A DNA stretch of 64,000 nt. Origin: an uncultured Poribacteria bacterium (lineage in GTDB: Bacteria > Poribacteria > WGA-4E > WGA-3G). The DNA lies in contig OY282383.1 in NCBI GenBank assembly GCA_958295855.1, forward strand, positions 812,481 through 876,480, in the 5' to 3' direction. The translations under genes and the position numbers were made by a program. Shown piece by piece: positions 1 through 7,663 of the stretch. The number at the start of each line of letters is the position of its first letter. The first letter of the stretch is position 1. Below the pieces are notes generated by a model that ran no database searches, was not told the DNA's origin, and worked only from the letters and a program-made list of their open reading frames with translations.

Positions 1-117
1 TAGAGGAATATATGAAATACTTTAGAATTTGTTATTCTAATTACCCTGATCTTGAAAACCTTGGGAAGAATTACAAGGAACTTTTAAATAGGTAAAGGTA
101 TTACGAGAGGGCCTCTT
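1..117. other. window edge with one tiny unrecognised ORF
   Basis: A 27-codon ORF (12-95, +) follows a GAGGAATAT stretch that could act as a ribosome-binding site. Its peptide is rich in Tyr and Asn and I do not recognise it. It may be a gene fragment left by rearrangement. Nothing else is visible here. Confidence 0.15.
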
Positions 118-363
118 ATGATCGGGAGTGGATACCCTAATAATCCTAATCCTGGAATCGTTATGCTATGGGATGTTGGTACAGGACAGCATAGAAAAAC
201 GCTCACCGGACACACCTTGTGCGTCTATAGTTTAGCGTTCATTCCTGATAGTCGCACACTTGCTAGTAAGAGTTATGACAGGACCATCCGCCTATGGGAT
301 GCTAACATAGGACAACACAGAAAAACGCTTAAGCATTCGACAGGTCTCGGTGATTCTAGGTAA
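118..363 (+). pseudogene. WD40-repeat protein fragment
   Basis: The 81-codon frame carries two WD40 blade segments: one ending in LWDVGTGQHRKTLTGHT and a second with the core DRTIRLWDANIGQHRKTL. Real WD40 propellers need about seven such blades plus, in secreted bacterial forms, a signal peptide. This piece has neither, and its start lies within what should be the middle of a blade. I read it as an internal remnant of a larger WD40 gene broken by deletion. No convincing ribosome-binding site precedes the ATG. A tiny functional two-blade protein is possible but unlikely. Confidence 0.5.
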
Positions 364-465
364 AACAAAAAGCGTAAGGCCTTAGGCTATTAGGTTTTAC
401 TCTATCTAAGAGGATTGGATTTTTACCGTTCAACCCAACCTACACTGCTAGGTGTTGTTTTCTAC

Positions 466-494
466 TTGACAGGCGGCGTAATTTCTAATAAAAT
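466..494 (+). promoter_or_regulatory. sigma70-type promoter, leaderless
   Basis: TTGACA (466-471), a 17-nt spacer, then TAAAAT (489-494). The ATG at 501 lies at the expected transcription start, so the mRNA of the peroxiredoxin-like gene would be leaderless or nearly so. No Shine-Dalgarno sequence is present upstream of 501, which agrees. Confidence 0.55.
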
Positions 495-500
495 ATTGCC

Positions 501-1025
501 ATGCCACGCAAAAACAAGATTCTCAACCTCGGTGATACTGCTCCCTTATTTACACTTCCTTCTCATCAACGAAGGGAAGTCTCCCTCGCCACGTATCGCG
601 GGGCACAACGCGTCATTCTAACCTTTTTCCGTGGGACGTGGTGACCGAATAGCCGCCGCCAGTTGGCAGCAGTACAGGAGCAGCTTAGCGTTTATGCAGC
701 ATACAACGCAATCCCTCTCGCCATCGTAGGGCAGTGGCCTCGTGAACTGCGCGGGTATGCCCAACGTAACAACATCACCTACCCCCTATTGGTTGACAAA
801 GAACGGCAGGTGATTAAAAACTACGGCGTTTACCACTGGCTCAGCCTTGAGGCTTACAACATTGCACGCCCCGCCACATTTATCATTGACAAATTCGGCA
901 TCATTCGGTATATGTACATCGGTTCACATCAATTTGATTTGGCACATCAAACTGAGATTCTTGAATGTTTGAGATTAATAGACAGCGATAAAAATGCAGA
1001 GCCTTCAGTTGTCCGCGCTGTTTGA
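501..1025 (+). CDS. peroxiredoxin-like protein with in-frame UGA (candidate selenoprotein)
   Basis: AhpC/TSA (redoxin) fold protein of 174 residues if the TGA at 642-644 (codon 48) is read through as selenocysteine. The N-terminus has the LGDTAPLFTLPS strand-turn typical of redoxins. The catalytic segment then reads FFRGTW-U-PNSRRQL, with the TGA exactly at the peroxidatic Cys of the usual FYRGxWCPxC motif; the second Cys is Ser. The frame stays open for 126 codons after the TGA, with conserved redoxin features (VDKERQVIKNYGV, ARPATFIIDKFGIIRYMYIG). A hairpin 10 nt after the TGA fits a bacterial SECIS. The gene begins at ATG 501 because a TAA (489-491) closes the frame upstream. Expected role: reduction of peroxides in the cytosol. 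selA/B/C/D are not in the window. The alternative is a point-mutated pseudogene. Confidence 0.72.
645..670 (+). promoter_or_regulatory. bSECIS-like hairpin after UGA
   Basis: GCCGCC (655-660), loop AGTT (661-664), GGCAGC (665-670): five pairs with one C-A mismatch. The apical loop starts 16 nt after the TGA and has G as its second base. That agrees with the published bacterial SECIS description (loop 16-37 nt from UGA, a G in the first two loop bases). It is short, so the call depends on the peroxiredoxin context. Confidence 0.5.
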
Positions 1026-1107
1026 TAAAGATTTAGAACTTCATTCGGTAATGCAAGCGCAGCCTCTTCTTAATAGCTCAAATGCATTCCTCTGGATAAA
1101 AATGATT

Positions 1108-1135
1108 TTGACTTGCAATGAAAATATGGTATACT
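1108..1135 (+). promoter_or_regulatory. promoter of ribD
   Basis: TTGACT (1108-1113), 16-nt spacer, TATACT (1130-1135); an overlapping TATAAT sits at 1135-1140. Only about 20 nt separate it from the ribD ATG, so there is no room for an FMN riboswitch. Confidence 0.6.
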
Positions 1136-1158
1136 ATAATTGTAGGTGATGCATAGCG

Positions 1159-2346
1159 ATGGACGAAACACATGTCGCGTTTATGAAACGCGCAGTGGCT
1201 TTGGCACGACAAGGAAAGGGGCGTACCAGTCCGAATCCGCTGGTTGGCGCGGTGATTGTTAATGCAGGCAAGGTCGTCGGCGAAGGGTATCATCAGAAAG
1301 CCGGCGGGCCGCATGCGGAAATCCATGCGTTGCGCGCAGCAGGCGAAGCTGCCAAGGGTGGTACACTTTATGTTAATTTAGAACCGTGTTGCCACCATGG
1401 ACGCACGCCGCCCTGCACGGAGGCACTCATTCAAGCAGGCATCGCCCAAGTGTATGTAGCAGAGGTGGATGCGAATCCGAGGGTTGCAGGCGAGGGAATT
1501 CATCAACTTGAAAGCGCGGATATCCAAGTCCATGTCGGGTTGTGCGCCGAGGAAGCGGTGCAATTGAATGAAGTCCACAGAAAGTACATTCAAACCCGCC
1601 AACCATTCGTTATTTTGAAAATGGCGATGAGCCTTGACGGAAAAATCGCTACCGCCACCGGAGAATCGCAATGGATTACCTCCCAGGCATCTCGGCAGCG
1701 AGGACACGTGATGCGGGATGAGGTGGATGCCATTCTCGTAGGCAGAGGCACGGTTGCAAAAGACAATCCAGCGTTGACAACGCGGCTCGACACCGGTGGC
1801 GGACAGGACGCAACACGGATTGTGTTGGATTCACTCGGCAGAACGCCTACAGATTCGAGAATTTTCAACCCTGGAAGCAGGGCCAGTGTTATCATCGCAG
1901 TGACACCGAGTGCACCAGCAGAAAATATCAAGGCACTTGAAAATGCTGGTGCCGAGGTTATTACTGTGCCTACTGAGGATAAACGCATCTGTTTGCGGAC
2001 ATTGATGGACATATTGGGTAGGCGAGAGGTAACGAGTCTATTGATAGAAGGTGGCGGAGAAGTCAATGCCTCTGCAATCGCATCGGGTATTGTTGATAAG
2101 GTGATGTGTTTTGTCTCACCGAAACTAATTGGCGGCCAGCAAGCACCGGGGGTGCTCGGGGGTGAAGGCATCGCGAGGTTAGCAGATGCGCCGAGGTTAC
2201 GGGCTGTGAGCGTGACACCACTATCCGTGGCGCACATAGCAAGAGGCGGGCGTTCCGAAAACCCTGAAGGAACATCAAAGCAAAAACCCACAATAGATGG
2301 GGCGTGCGATTTCCTGATTGAAGGGTATTTAAGAGACCGTTTTTGA
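1159..2346 (+). CDS. ribD: riboflavin biosynthesis deaminase/reductase RibD
   Basis: Bifunctional cytosolic enzyme of riboflavin synthesis: deaminates 2,5-diamino-6-ribosylamino-pyrimidinone 5'-phosphate, then reduces the ribosyl chain with NADPH. The deaminase half (about 1-145) has the zinc site H52-A-E54 and EPCCHHGRTPPC (C77, C86). The reductase half (about 150-395) has KMAMSLDGKIAT, DAILVGRGTV and LLIEGGGEVNASAI. At 395 residues it is slightly longer than usual; the extra length lies near the C-terminus (about residues 362-382, Gly/Arg/Lys-rich) and looks like inserted sequence. TAGGTGAT upstream serves as ribosome-binding site. It is first of the split cluster ribD-ribE-ribBA-ribH. Confidence 0.95.
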   Translation: MDETHVAFMKRAVALARQGKGRTSPNPLVGAVIVNAGKVVGEGYHQKAGGPHAEIHALRAAGEAAKGGTLYVNLEPCCHHGRTPPCTEALIQAGIAQVYVAEVDANPRVAGEGIHQLESADIQVHVGLCAEEAVQLNEVHRKYIQTRQPFVILKMAMSLDGKIATATGESQWITSQASRQRGHVMRDEVDAILVGRGTVAKDNPALTTRLDTGGGQDATRIVLDSLGRTPTDSRIFNPGSRASVIIAVTPSAPAENIKALENAGAEVITVPTEDKRICLRTLMDILGRREVTSLLIEGGGEVNASAIASGIVDKVMCFVSPKLIGGQQAPGVLGGEGIARLADAPRLRAVSVTPLSVAHIARGGRSENPEGTSKQKPTIDGACDFLIEGYLRDRF

Positions 2347-2430
2347 GAGTCACTCAAGCACTTCATAGCCTCGAAAACGCTAATGACTGAAAAAAAAGAA
2401 GTTGAAACTTATGAATATACGGAAAATCAA

Positions 2431-3135
2431 ATGTTTACAGGAATAGTTGAGGCGTTGGGAACGGTTGGAAGCATCCAGCGTAAATCCCAGGGGGCTACCC
2501 TTGAAATTCGGGCAAGCGATGTTTTGGCAGATGCGAAGGTAGGCGACAGCATCGCCGTCGACGGGGCATGCCTTACCATCAGGTCACTTGCCCCCGAAGC
2601 ATTCATTGCGGATATATCTGCTGAAACCTTACGCCGTACCACCTTAGGTGAACGGAAGGCAGGAGAGCAAGTCAACCTAGAACGTTCACTCCGATTAAGC
2701 GACAGATTAGGCGGCCATCTGGTGCTAGGACATGTAGACGAAGTGGCGACAATTAGCGGTTGGAAAGATGAAGGCGACGCTTCACTCATGCAAGTAACAA
2801 TGAGCAAGAACGTAAAACCTTACATTGCATATAAAGGTTCTATTGCCGTTGATGGTGTCAGTTTAACAATAGCGAACCTATTAGCAGATGCCTTTGAAGT
2901 CGCCTTAATTCCACACACAAAGCACGTCACAACCCTGGGTACGAAACGAAACGGGGCGCATGTTAATATTGAGGTTGACTTGGTTGCACGCTACGTTGAA
3001 AGTCTTTTGTCGAGGGCTACCCCGGCGACTGCCAGCAGCACAAATATGGTATCGGGGTTACAAACCTCTCCGACGACACCTTCGGAACGCTTGAATTTGA
3101 GATTCTTAACTGAGCATGGCTACATTGAAAGTTAA
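2431..3135 (+). CDS. ribE: riboflavin synthase alpha subunit
   Basis: Dismutates two 6,7-dimethyl-8-ribityllumazines to riboflavin and 5-amino-6-ribitylamino-uracil. The start is placed at MFTGIVEALG, the invariant N-terminus of the family; an in-frame ATG at 2383 would add 16 unrelated residues. Two homologous lumazine-binding barrels are visible: about 1-95 (DGACLTIRSL, HLVLGHVDEV) and about 98-195 (KGSIAVDGVSLTI, LIPHTKHVTTLG). The protein is 234 residues, about 20-30 more than typical. The surplus is a C-terminal tail containing a copy of the GGGGTTACAAACC repeat (3050-3075) translated as SGLQTSPT. It lies 84 bp after ribD, probably co-transcribed. Confidence 0.93.
   Translation: MFTGIVEALGTVGSIQRKSQGATLEIRASDVLADAKVGDSIAVDGACLTIRSLAPEAFIADISAETLRRTTLGERKAGEQVNLERSLRLSDRLGGHLVLGHVDEVATISGWKDEGDASLMQVTMSKNVKPYIAYKGSIAVDGVSLTIANLLADAFEVALIPHTKHVTTLGTKRNGAHVNIEVDLVARYVESLLSRATPATASSTNMVSGLQTSPTTPSERLNLRFLTEHGYIES
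3050..3075 (+). repeat. GGGGTTACAAACC-family repeat, in frame in ribE
   Basis: TATCGGGGTTACAAACCTCT followed by CCGACG. Close copies lie at 8652, 13015, 13695, 13751, 16822 and 63847. In-frame copies encode variants of GLQTTPT. Confidence 0.7.
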
Positions 3136-3171
3136 AACGGGTTTTTCATCAATTCAGTTTTGCGGCGTAAT

Positions 3172-3207
3172 GGTATCAGCCCCTGCAAAGCAGGGGAAAC
3201 CGATACC
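3172..3207. repeat. GGTAT...ATACC palindrome, copy 1
   Basis: GGTATC arm, core CCCCTGC-AAA-GCAGGGG (3180-3196), arm GATACC. First of eleven related palindromes in the window. Confidence 0.75.
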
Positions 3208-3327
3208 CGGTTCAAAATCGGGTATCTTATTAAAAGAAGCCTGGATGGTTAAAATTGTCCGGGATTTGTTTTACCATGACGATTCGATGCATTGGATTTA
3301 GCTCAAATTCATTCTTTGTAAGGTTTG

Positions 3328-3346
3328 CCACTATTTTCAATAGTGG
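3328..3346. repeat. CCACTATT hairpin, copy 1
   Basis: CCACTATT-TTC-AATAGTGG, a perfect 8-bp stem lacking a T-run. The same core recurs as a 13-bp stem at 4780-4808 on the other side of ribBA. Confidence 0.55.
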
Positions 3347-3384
3347 TTAAACTACAATCATTGCTAATGAAACGGTAGGCGAGG

Positions 3385-4626
3385 ATGGCATATACATTTA
3401 GTACGATTCCTGAAGCACTCTCGGCAATTCATCAGGGTGAGATGATTATTGTCGTTGATGAACCAGACCGGGAGAACGAAGGCGATCTGATTATGGCAGC
3501 CGAAAAGGTAACGGCAGAAACCATCAATTTCATGGCGAAATATGGGAGAGGCTTGATATGCCTACCTACCTGTTCAGAACGCCTCGCAGAACTTGAGCTG
3601 CGTCCGATGGTAGTAGATAATACCGCGCAAATGCAAACAGCGTTTACAGTCACAATTGACGCGAAAGAGGTAACCACAGGCATTTCCGCACAGGAGCGCG
3701 CGTATACCATTCGCAAGTTTGTCGATAAAACAGCTGTCCCCTCAGATTTCGCGCGTCCAGGGCACATCTTCCCCCTCGAAGCAAAACCGGGCGGTGTCCT
3801 GCGGCGCGCGGGGCATACGGAGGCTACGGTGGATTTGGCACGCATGGCAGGCTTATATCCCGCAGGGGTACTCTGTGAAGTGCTGAACGACGATGGAACA
3901 ATGGCACGCGTTCCGGAGTTGATGGTGTTTGCTGAGAAACATAACCTGAAAATTATCACTATCTCTGAACTGATTGCTTACCGCCGGAAAACAGAAACCC
4001 TTATCAAACGCGTTGCAACTGCCGATATACCCACCACACATGGAGAATTCAAACTCTACGCCTACGAAAGTACAGATACGATAGGCGAACGTGAGGAGAC
4101 ACTTGATAAAACACACATCGCCCTCACAAAAGGCACTCTGACGAATCCAAACCCTGTGCTAGTCAGGGTGCATTCGCAATGCTTTACCGGCGATGTGTTT
4201 GGCTCGCTGAGATGTGATTGTGGGGAGCAGCTCCACCTCGCGCTCGAAAACATTGAGAAGGAAGGCAGAGGCGTACTCCTCTATATGCGGCAAGAGGGGA
4301 GAGGCATGGGACTCAAGGAAAAACTTCGCGCCTACCAACTACAGGACCGGGAAGGGTTGGATACTGTTGAAGCGAACGAACGCCTCGGATTCCCCCCGGA
4401 TTTGCGAGATTATGGCATCGGCGCGCAGATTTTAGCAGACTTGGGCGTTCAAAAGATGCGCTTGATGACGAACAACCCACAAAAAGTGAAGGGACTGTCG
4501 GGGTACGGACTGGAAATCGTGGAGCGAATTCCGTTGCAAACAACACCCAATCCGTTCAACCACCGATATCTACAGACAAAACGCTCTAAACTTGGACATC
4601 TCCTCCTACATGCAGAAGATGAATAA
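3385..4626 (+). CDS. ribBA: DHBP synthase / GTP cyclohydrolase II
   Basis: Bifunctional RibBA feeding both branches of riboflavin synthesis. The N-terminal half (about 1-200) makes 3,4-dihydroxy-2-butanone 4-phosphate from ribulose 5-phosphate; it shows [16 protein letters not shown] with the acidic metal ligands and [15 protein letters not shown]. The C-terminal half (about 205-413) opens GTP; it shows [20 protein letters not shown] with the three zinc cysteines, the catalytic RQEGRGMGL, and [15 protein letters not shown]. Full length at 413 residues. GGCGAGGATGG precedes the start but the Shine-Dalgarno spacing is loose. It lies 250 bp after ribE across a repeat-filled spacer, so it may be separately transcribed. 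Confidence 0.95.
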   Translation: MAYTFSTIPEALSAIHQGEMIIVVDEPDRENEGDLIMAAEKVTAETINFMAKYGRGLICLPTCSERLAELELRPMVVDNTAQMQTAFTVTIDAKEVTTGISAQERAYTIRKFVDKTAVPSDFARPGHIFPLEAKPGGVLRRAGHTEATVDLARMAGLYPAGVLCEVLNDDGTMARVPELMVFAEKHNLKIITISELIAYRRKTETLIKRVATADIPTTHGEFKLYAYESTDTIGEREETLDKTHIALTKGTLTNPNPVLVRVHSQCFTGDVFGSLRCDCGEQLHLALENIEKEGRGVLLYMRQEGRGMGLKEKLRAYQLQDREGLDTVEANERLGFPPDLRDYGIGAQILADLGVQKMRLMTNNPQKVKGLSGYGLEIVERIPLQTTPNPFNHRYLQTKRSKLGHLLLHAEDE

Positions 4627-4636
4627 TACGAATTTT

Positions 4637-4748
4637 TTGTCTTTCCTTGCGGAGAATTGAGAATGCTTGGCAGGTACAGCAAGGCTCTATAGATGTCGTC
4701 GGAGGTTTCTGATTCAAGTCTAAGTCGCGATTCGGACATCGCTCCTAC
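4637..4748 (+). repeat. composite intergenic repeat (family A), copy 1
   Basis: CCTTGCGGAGAATTGAGAAT, then a variable middle, then GTCGGAGGTTTCTGA, followed by AGTCGCGATTCGGACATCGC. Related copies are near 9278, 11672, 19401 and 19744 (inverted), 27391, 29901 and 31463. It sits directly after the ribBA stop. Confidence 0.7.
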
Positions 4749-4779
4749 AGTAACTCGTCTCTGCCGGCCTTCGTAGGAA

Positions 4780-4808
4780 GTTCCCCACTATTTTCAATAG
4801 TGGGGAAC
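4780..4808. repeat. 13-bp perfect hairpin, possible IS left-end or terminator
   Basis: GTTCCCCACTATT-TTC-AATAGTGGGGAAC. It is downstream of ribBA and about 280 bp upstream of the tnpB start, so it could be a terminator or a subterminal hairpin of the IS200/IS605-type element. It has no T-run. Confidence 0.4.
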
Positions 4809-4876
4809 ATGTGGAAAACTATACAAATCAGGTGAATTGGGCAAGTTGCAGTGGCGTAAAATCTGGTCATTCCTAT

Positions 4877-4909
4877 GGTATGTTGCCCCGCAAAGCGGGG
4901 AAGCATACC
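4877..4909. repeat. GGTAT...ATACC palindrome, copy 2
   Basis: GGTATG arm, core CCCCGC-AAA-GCGGGG, arm CATACC. It lies in the region leading into tnpB. Confidence 0.75.
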
Positions 4910-5168
4910 AAAACAAATCTAATCAAATCTCTCAGGCGAAAAAAGTGCTTGCCTTTATTTTGGAAGTCAGTTATACTGGTAGTCTCGTGTGGGGCGGGGA
5001 AAGACTCCTTCAGCATCCCGTTGTTGTCTCCGCCCACTTCCAGAGTCTGGCAGCAAAACACGTCCTGCGAACCCTACAAAAGGAATTGAATATGTCTGTG
5101 CGAACGCAGAAGACTCAACTCACTCCAAATAATAAGCAAGCCACCTTGCTTGCTCAGCACTGCGGTAA

Positions 5169-5200
5169 GGTATTATTCCCCGCAAAGCGGGGTAAATACC
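5169..5200. repeat. GGTAT...ATACC palindrome inside tnpB, copy 3
   Basis: GGTATTATT, core CCCCGC-AAA-GCGGGG, TAAATACC. An in-frame insertion into the conserved TnpB N-terminus. Confidence 0.8.
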
Positions 5201-5425
5201 GATACGCCCGTGTTGCCTACAATGCCGCGCTGTCCTCGTTCAAAAGCGGATTAGATGCTGGCAACTGGAAGACGTTGTATGACATCAAGAAGGAATTCAA
5301 CGCCAAAAAGCGTGAAGTCTTTCCTTGGTGCGATGCGATGTCCCAGAATGCCAGTAAGAATGCTATCCACAACTTCAACGATGCCATCTCCCGATGGCGG
5401 AGTGGACAGAACCGATTCCCCGAAG

Positions 5426-5456
5426 GGTATTTACCCTGCTTTGCAGGGCTAATACC
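5426..5456. repeat. GGTAT...ATACC palindrome inside tnpB, copy 4
   Basis: GGTATTTA, core CCCTGC-TTT-GCAGGG, CTAATACC. Core orientation is reversed relative to copy 3. It causes the tnpB frameshift. Confidence 0.8.
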
Positions 5457-6254
5457 TTTCCGAAGAACCGAAGTGGTAAACAGAGTTACCAAGCAGACAA
5501 CGGCACGGGTTCAGTAAGGGTTCACAAAAAGCGTGTCTGGCTACCAAAGGTAGGCTGGGTACGTATGCGTGAGGAGTTACGCTGGACAGGTGAGATTGGC
5601 AGAGTCGTCGCCTCCCGAAAAGACGACAAGTGGTTCGTATCTATACTGGTTCACACTGATGATGCAAACACGATGGTGCAGATGTCTTTGATGGATGACC
5701 TGTTTCCTGCGGTAGGCGTTGACGTGGGTATCAATACGCTGGCAACGTGCAGTGATGGCACGACGTATGAGAACCCACGCCCACTGAAGGTGCATCAGCG
5801 GAAGCTCAGGCGTGCCAACAAAACGTTGTCACGGAAGGAGTATCTGTCCAACAATTGGCGGAAGGCGAAGCGCAGACTGGCAAGTGTCCACTACCGCATC
5901 TCCTGCATCAGAGAGGATAGTCATCATAAAGCAAGCACCAGCATCGTTCGGAAGGCATCAAGAATGGGTATAGAGACTCTGAACGTATCCGGCCTGCTGA
6001 AAAATCGGAAGCTGGCAAAGGCACTCTCTGATTCTGCGTTGTCCCGATTTCTAACAATGCTGAAATATAAAGCCGAACGTAGAGGCATCCCCATCACGGA
6101 AGCCGCGATGTTCTTTGCGAGTAGTCAAACGTGCAGTAGTTGCGGTAGTAAGAAATCGGAGTTGACTCTGCGTGAACGTATATACCACTGCGATGAATGT
6201 GGTTTCACGTGCGACAGAGATGTCAACGCGGCTATCAACCTGTGTCCTACATAA

Positions 6255-6347
6255 AAACTTGTCGCCCGTAGCAGGCGGGAGACACAAAACGCCTCTGGAG
6301 TTCGTGTAAGCCCTACGCTGGTAGGCAGTGAACGTTGAATGAGGAAG
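6255..6347 (+). ncRNA. tnpB right end / candidate omega-RNA scaffold
   Basis: The sequence after the tnpB stop is conserved with the second copy (21887-21980, minus) up to GTTGAATGAGGAAG, where the two diverge; I place the element end at about 6347. It includes a hairpin: GTC-G-CCCG (6261-6268), loop, CGGG-A-GAC (6276-6283). The second copy has CGG/CCG in the same stem, a compensatory change. In this transposon family the guide RNA spans the 3' end of tnpB and the right end; assignment here is by analogy. Confidence 0.5.
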
Positions 6348-6438
6348 AGTGACAACTGATGGCATTGCTGATAGATATGAGCAGGTAAGTCCAGATATGT
6401 ATAAGTTCCTCACTGCGGTATAAATGGAGAAACACATA

Positions 6439-6912
6439 ATGCCAAACGTTTATGAAGGCCATCTCAGTGGCGTTGGACTTACATTCGGTATTGCTGTGAG
6501 CCGATTCAATAGTTTTGTTACCGAAAAACTGCTCGACGGCGCACTAGATGGGCTGAAGCGCCACGGAGTGAACTTAAGCGAAGTTGATGTTTTTTGGACA
6601 TCCGGGGCTTTTGAGATCCCGGCAATTGCCAAACGGCTGGCTGAAAGCGGACGCTATGATGGAGTACTCTGTATTGGCGCAGTTATCCGTGGGGCAACAC
6701 CCCATTTTGATTATGTCGCTGGCGAAAGCGCGAAAGGAATTGCACAGGTTTCGGCAAATACAAAGGTGCCTGTCATCTACGGTGTCATTACCACTGACAC
6801 GATAGAACAAGCACTGGAACGTGCCGGCATAAAAGCAGGAAACAAAGGATTTGAAGCCGCTGTCACCGGAATTGAGATGGCCAATCTCTATAAAGAGATT
6901 GAAAAACTCTAA
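6439..6912 (+). CDS. ribH: 6,7-dimethyl-8-ribityllumazine synthase
   Basis: Condenses 5-amino-6-ribitylamino-uracil with dihydroxybutanone phosphate to form lumazine, the substrate of RibE; the family assembles into pentamers or 60-mer capsids. Conserved blocks are visible: [47 protein letters not shown] (with the catalytic His) and [13 protein letters not shown]...GNKGFEAA. I place the start at ATG 6439 because GGAG (6426-6429) is well spaced for it; an in-frame ATG at 6424 would overlap that GGAG. 157 residues, a normal length. It lies just beyond the tnpB element, which has separated it from ribBA. Confidence 0.94.
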   Translation: MPNVYEGHLSGVGLTFGIAVSRFNSFVTEKLLDGALDGLKRHGVNLSEVDVFWTSGAFEIPAIAKRLAESGRYDGVLCIGAVIRGATPHFDYVAGESAKGIAQVSANTKVPVIYGVITTDTIEQALERAGIKAGNKGFEAAVTGIEMANLYKEIEKL

Positions 6913-7024
6913 AATAAATACGTTGTTGATACACTGTAGGTGCCTGTCTTGTGTCCGCCATTGTTGGTTTCCAAAAATACGACTGGGCGTTTACGCCGCA
7001 AAACTGAATTGATGAAAGATCAAA

Positions 7025-7654
7025 ATGATTGCAATTATAGACTACGAAGCGGGAAACCTCACTAGTGTTGCCCGCGCCTTAACACACCTCGGTTATGAAA
7101 ACGAAATTACGTACTCAGCCGAAGCAATTTTAGCGGCGGAACGCGTTATTTTTCCCGGTGTCGGTGCCGCGAAAGCGACGATGGCAACCTTAAAAAAACG
7201 GGGGCTTGACGAAGTGTTGGCGAGCTGTTACGATACCGGCAAACCTATGCTAGGCATCTGCATCGGCATCCAGATTCTCTTTGCACACAGTGCTGAAGAG
7301 GATAGCGAATGCCTCGGATTCCTACCGGGGTATGTAAAAAAATTCGGCACCACGGATGCAGGCGGGAAAACGCCACACCCAACGTTAAAAGTGCCGCAAA
7401 TCGGTTGGAACGAAGTGTATCAAACGCAGGCGCATCCAATCTTTGAAGGTATTCCAAACCCTGCGTACTTCTATTTTGTCAACTCCTATTATCCTGTTCC
7501 AGAGACAGAGGCAGTGGTGCTCGGACAAACGACGTACGGGCTTGAATTCTGCAGCGCGATTGCCCACAAGAACCTCATCGCAACGCAGTTTCACTTGGAG
7601 AAGAGCGGGCACGTCGGGTTAAAAATGCTGCATAACTTCTTAACGCTCCGCTAA
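7025..7654 (+). CDS. hisH: imidazole glycerol phosphate synthase, glutaminase subunit
   Basis: Class I glutamine amidotransferase that supplies ammonia to HisF in histidine biosynthesis. The triad is intact: nucleophile C79 in GICIGIQ, H190 and E192 in QFHLEKSG. The N-terminal IIDYEAGNLTSV and FPGVGA blocks are typical. 209 residues, full length. HisF and other his genes are absent from the window, so hisH is separated from its usual operon. Immediately upstream (6991-7022) is the dispersed segment ACGCCGCAAAACTGAATTGA, also present near 11306 and inverted at about 3150. The kinase gene starts 9 nt after its stop, suggesting co-transcription. Confidence 0.95.
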   Translation: MIAIIDYEAGNLTSVARALTHLGYENEITYSAEAILAAERVIFPGVGAAKATMATLKKRGLDEVLASCYDTGKPMLGICIGIQILFAHSAEEDSECLGFLPGYVKKFGTTDAGGKTPHPTLKVPQIGWNEVYQTQAHPIFEGIPNPAYFYFVNSYYPVPETEAVVLGQTTYGLEFCSAIAHKNLIATQFHLEKSGHVGLKMLHNFLTLR

Positions 7655-7663
7655 AGAGAAAAA

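Larger units (their letters stand above)
3136..3384. other. repeat-rich spacer between ribE and ribBA
   Basis: No credible gene. It holds an AATTCAGTTTTGCGGCGTAA segment that recurs inverted at about 6990 and 11306, the palindrome at 3172-3207, and the CCACTATT/AATAGTGG hairpin at 3328-3346. Confidence 0.6.
5092..6254 (+). pseudogene. tnpB: IS200/IS605-family TnpB (OrfB), broken by palindrome insertions
   Basis: RNA-guided nuclease/transposon protein, starting at ATG 5092 after AAAAGGAAT. N-terminal helix-turn-helix region, then RuvC-like parts: GVDVGINTLAT (first Asp), IETLNVSGLLKN (Glu), a Cys4 zinc finger (CSSCG ... CDECG) and CDRDVNAAINL (last Asp). Two palindromes have inserted in the coding region. 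That at 5169-5200 adds about 12 codons in frame between AQHCG and YARVAYN. That at 5426-5456 lies between NRFP and KNRSGKQ and shifts the frame, with TCCCCGAAG/TTCCGAAG flanks resembling a target duplication. The product is therefore split into frames ending at 5517 and resuming by 5394. The element separates ribBA from ribH. Confidence 0.82.

Noticed and set aside
415..621. 68-codon frame overlapping the peroxiredoxin start
   Set aside because: Out of frame with the redoxin motifs; the 501-1025 frame explains the region.
642..644. TGA as ordinary nonsense mutation in a dead gene
   Set aside because: Not excluded, but the rest of the gene is intact, the TGA lies exactly at the catalytic site, and a bSECIS-like hairpin follows; selenocysteine fits better.
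1060..1158. FMN riboswitch upstream of ribD
   Set aside because: Only about 20 nt separate the predicted start site from the ATG; no RFN-like conserved segments.
1590..2366. 258-codon minus-strand frame over ribD
   Set aside because: Shadow of ribD; Ser/Pro-rich, no homology, no start context.
3116..3301. 61-codon frame after ribE
   Set aside because: Made mostly of dispersed repeat and palindrome sequence; no conserved features.
5092..6254. tnpB frameshift as a sequencing error
   Set aside because: The shift coincides exactly with a 31-bp palindrome flanked by a short duplicated sequence, and a second palindrome lies in the same gene; biological insertion is the simpler reading.
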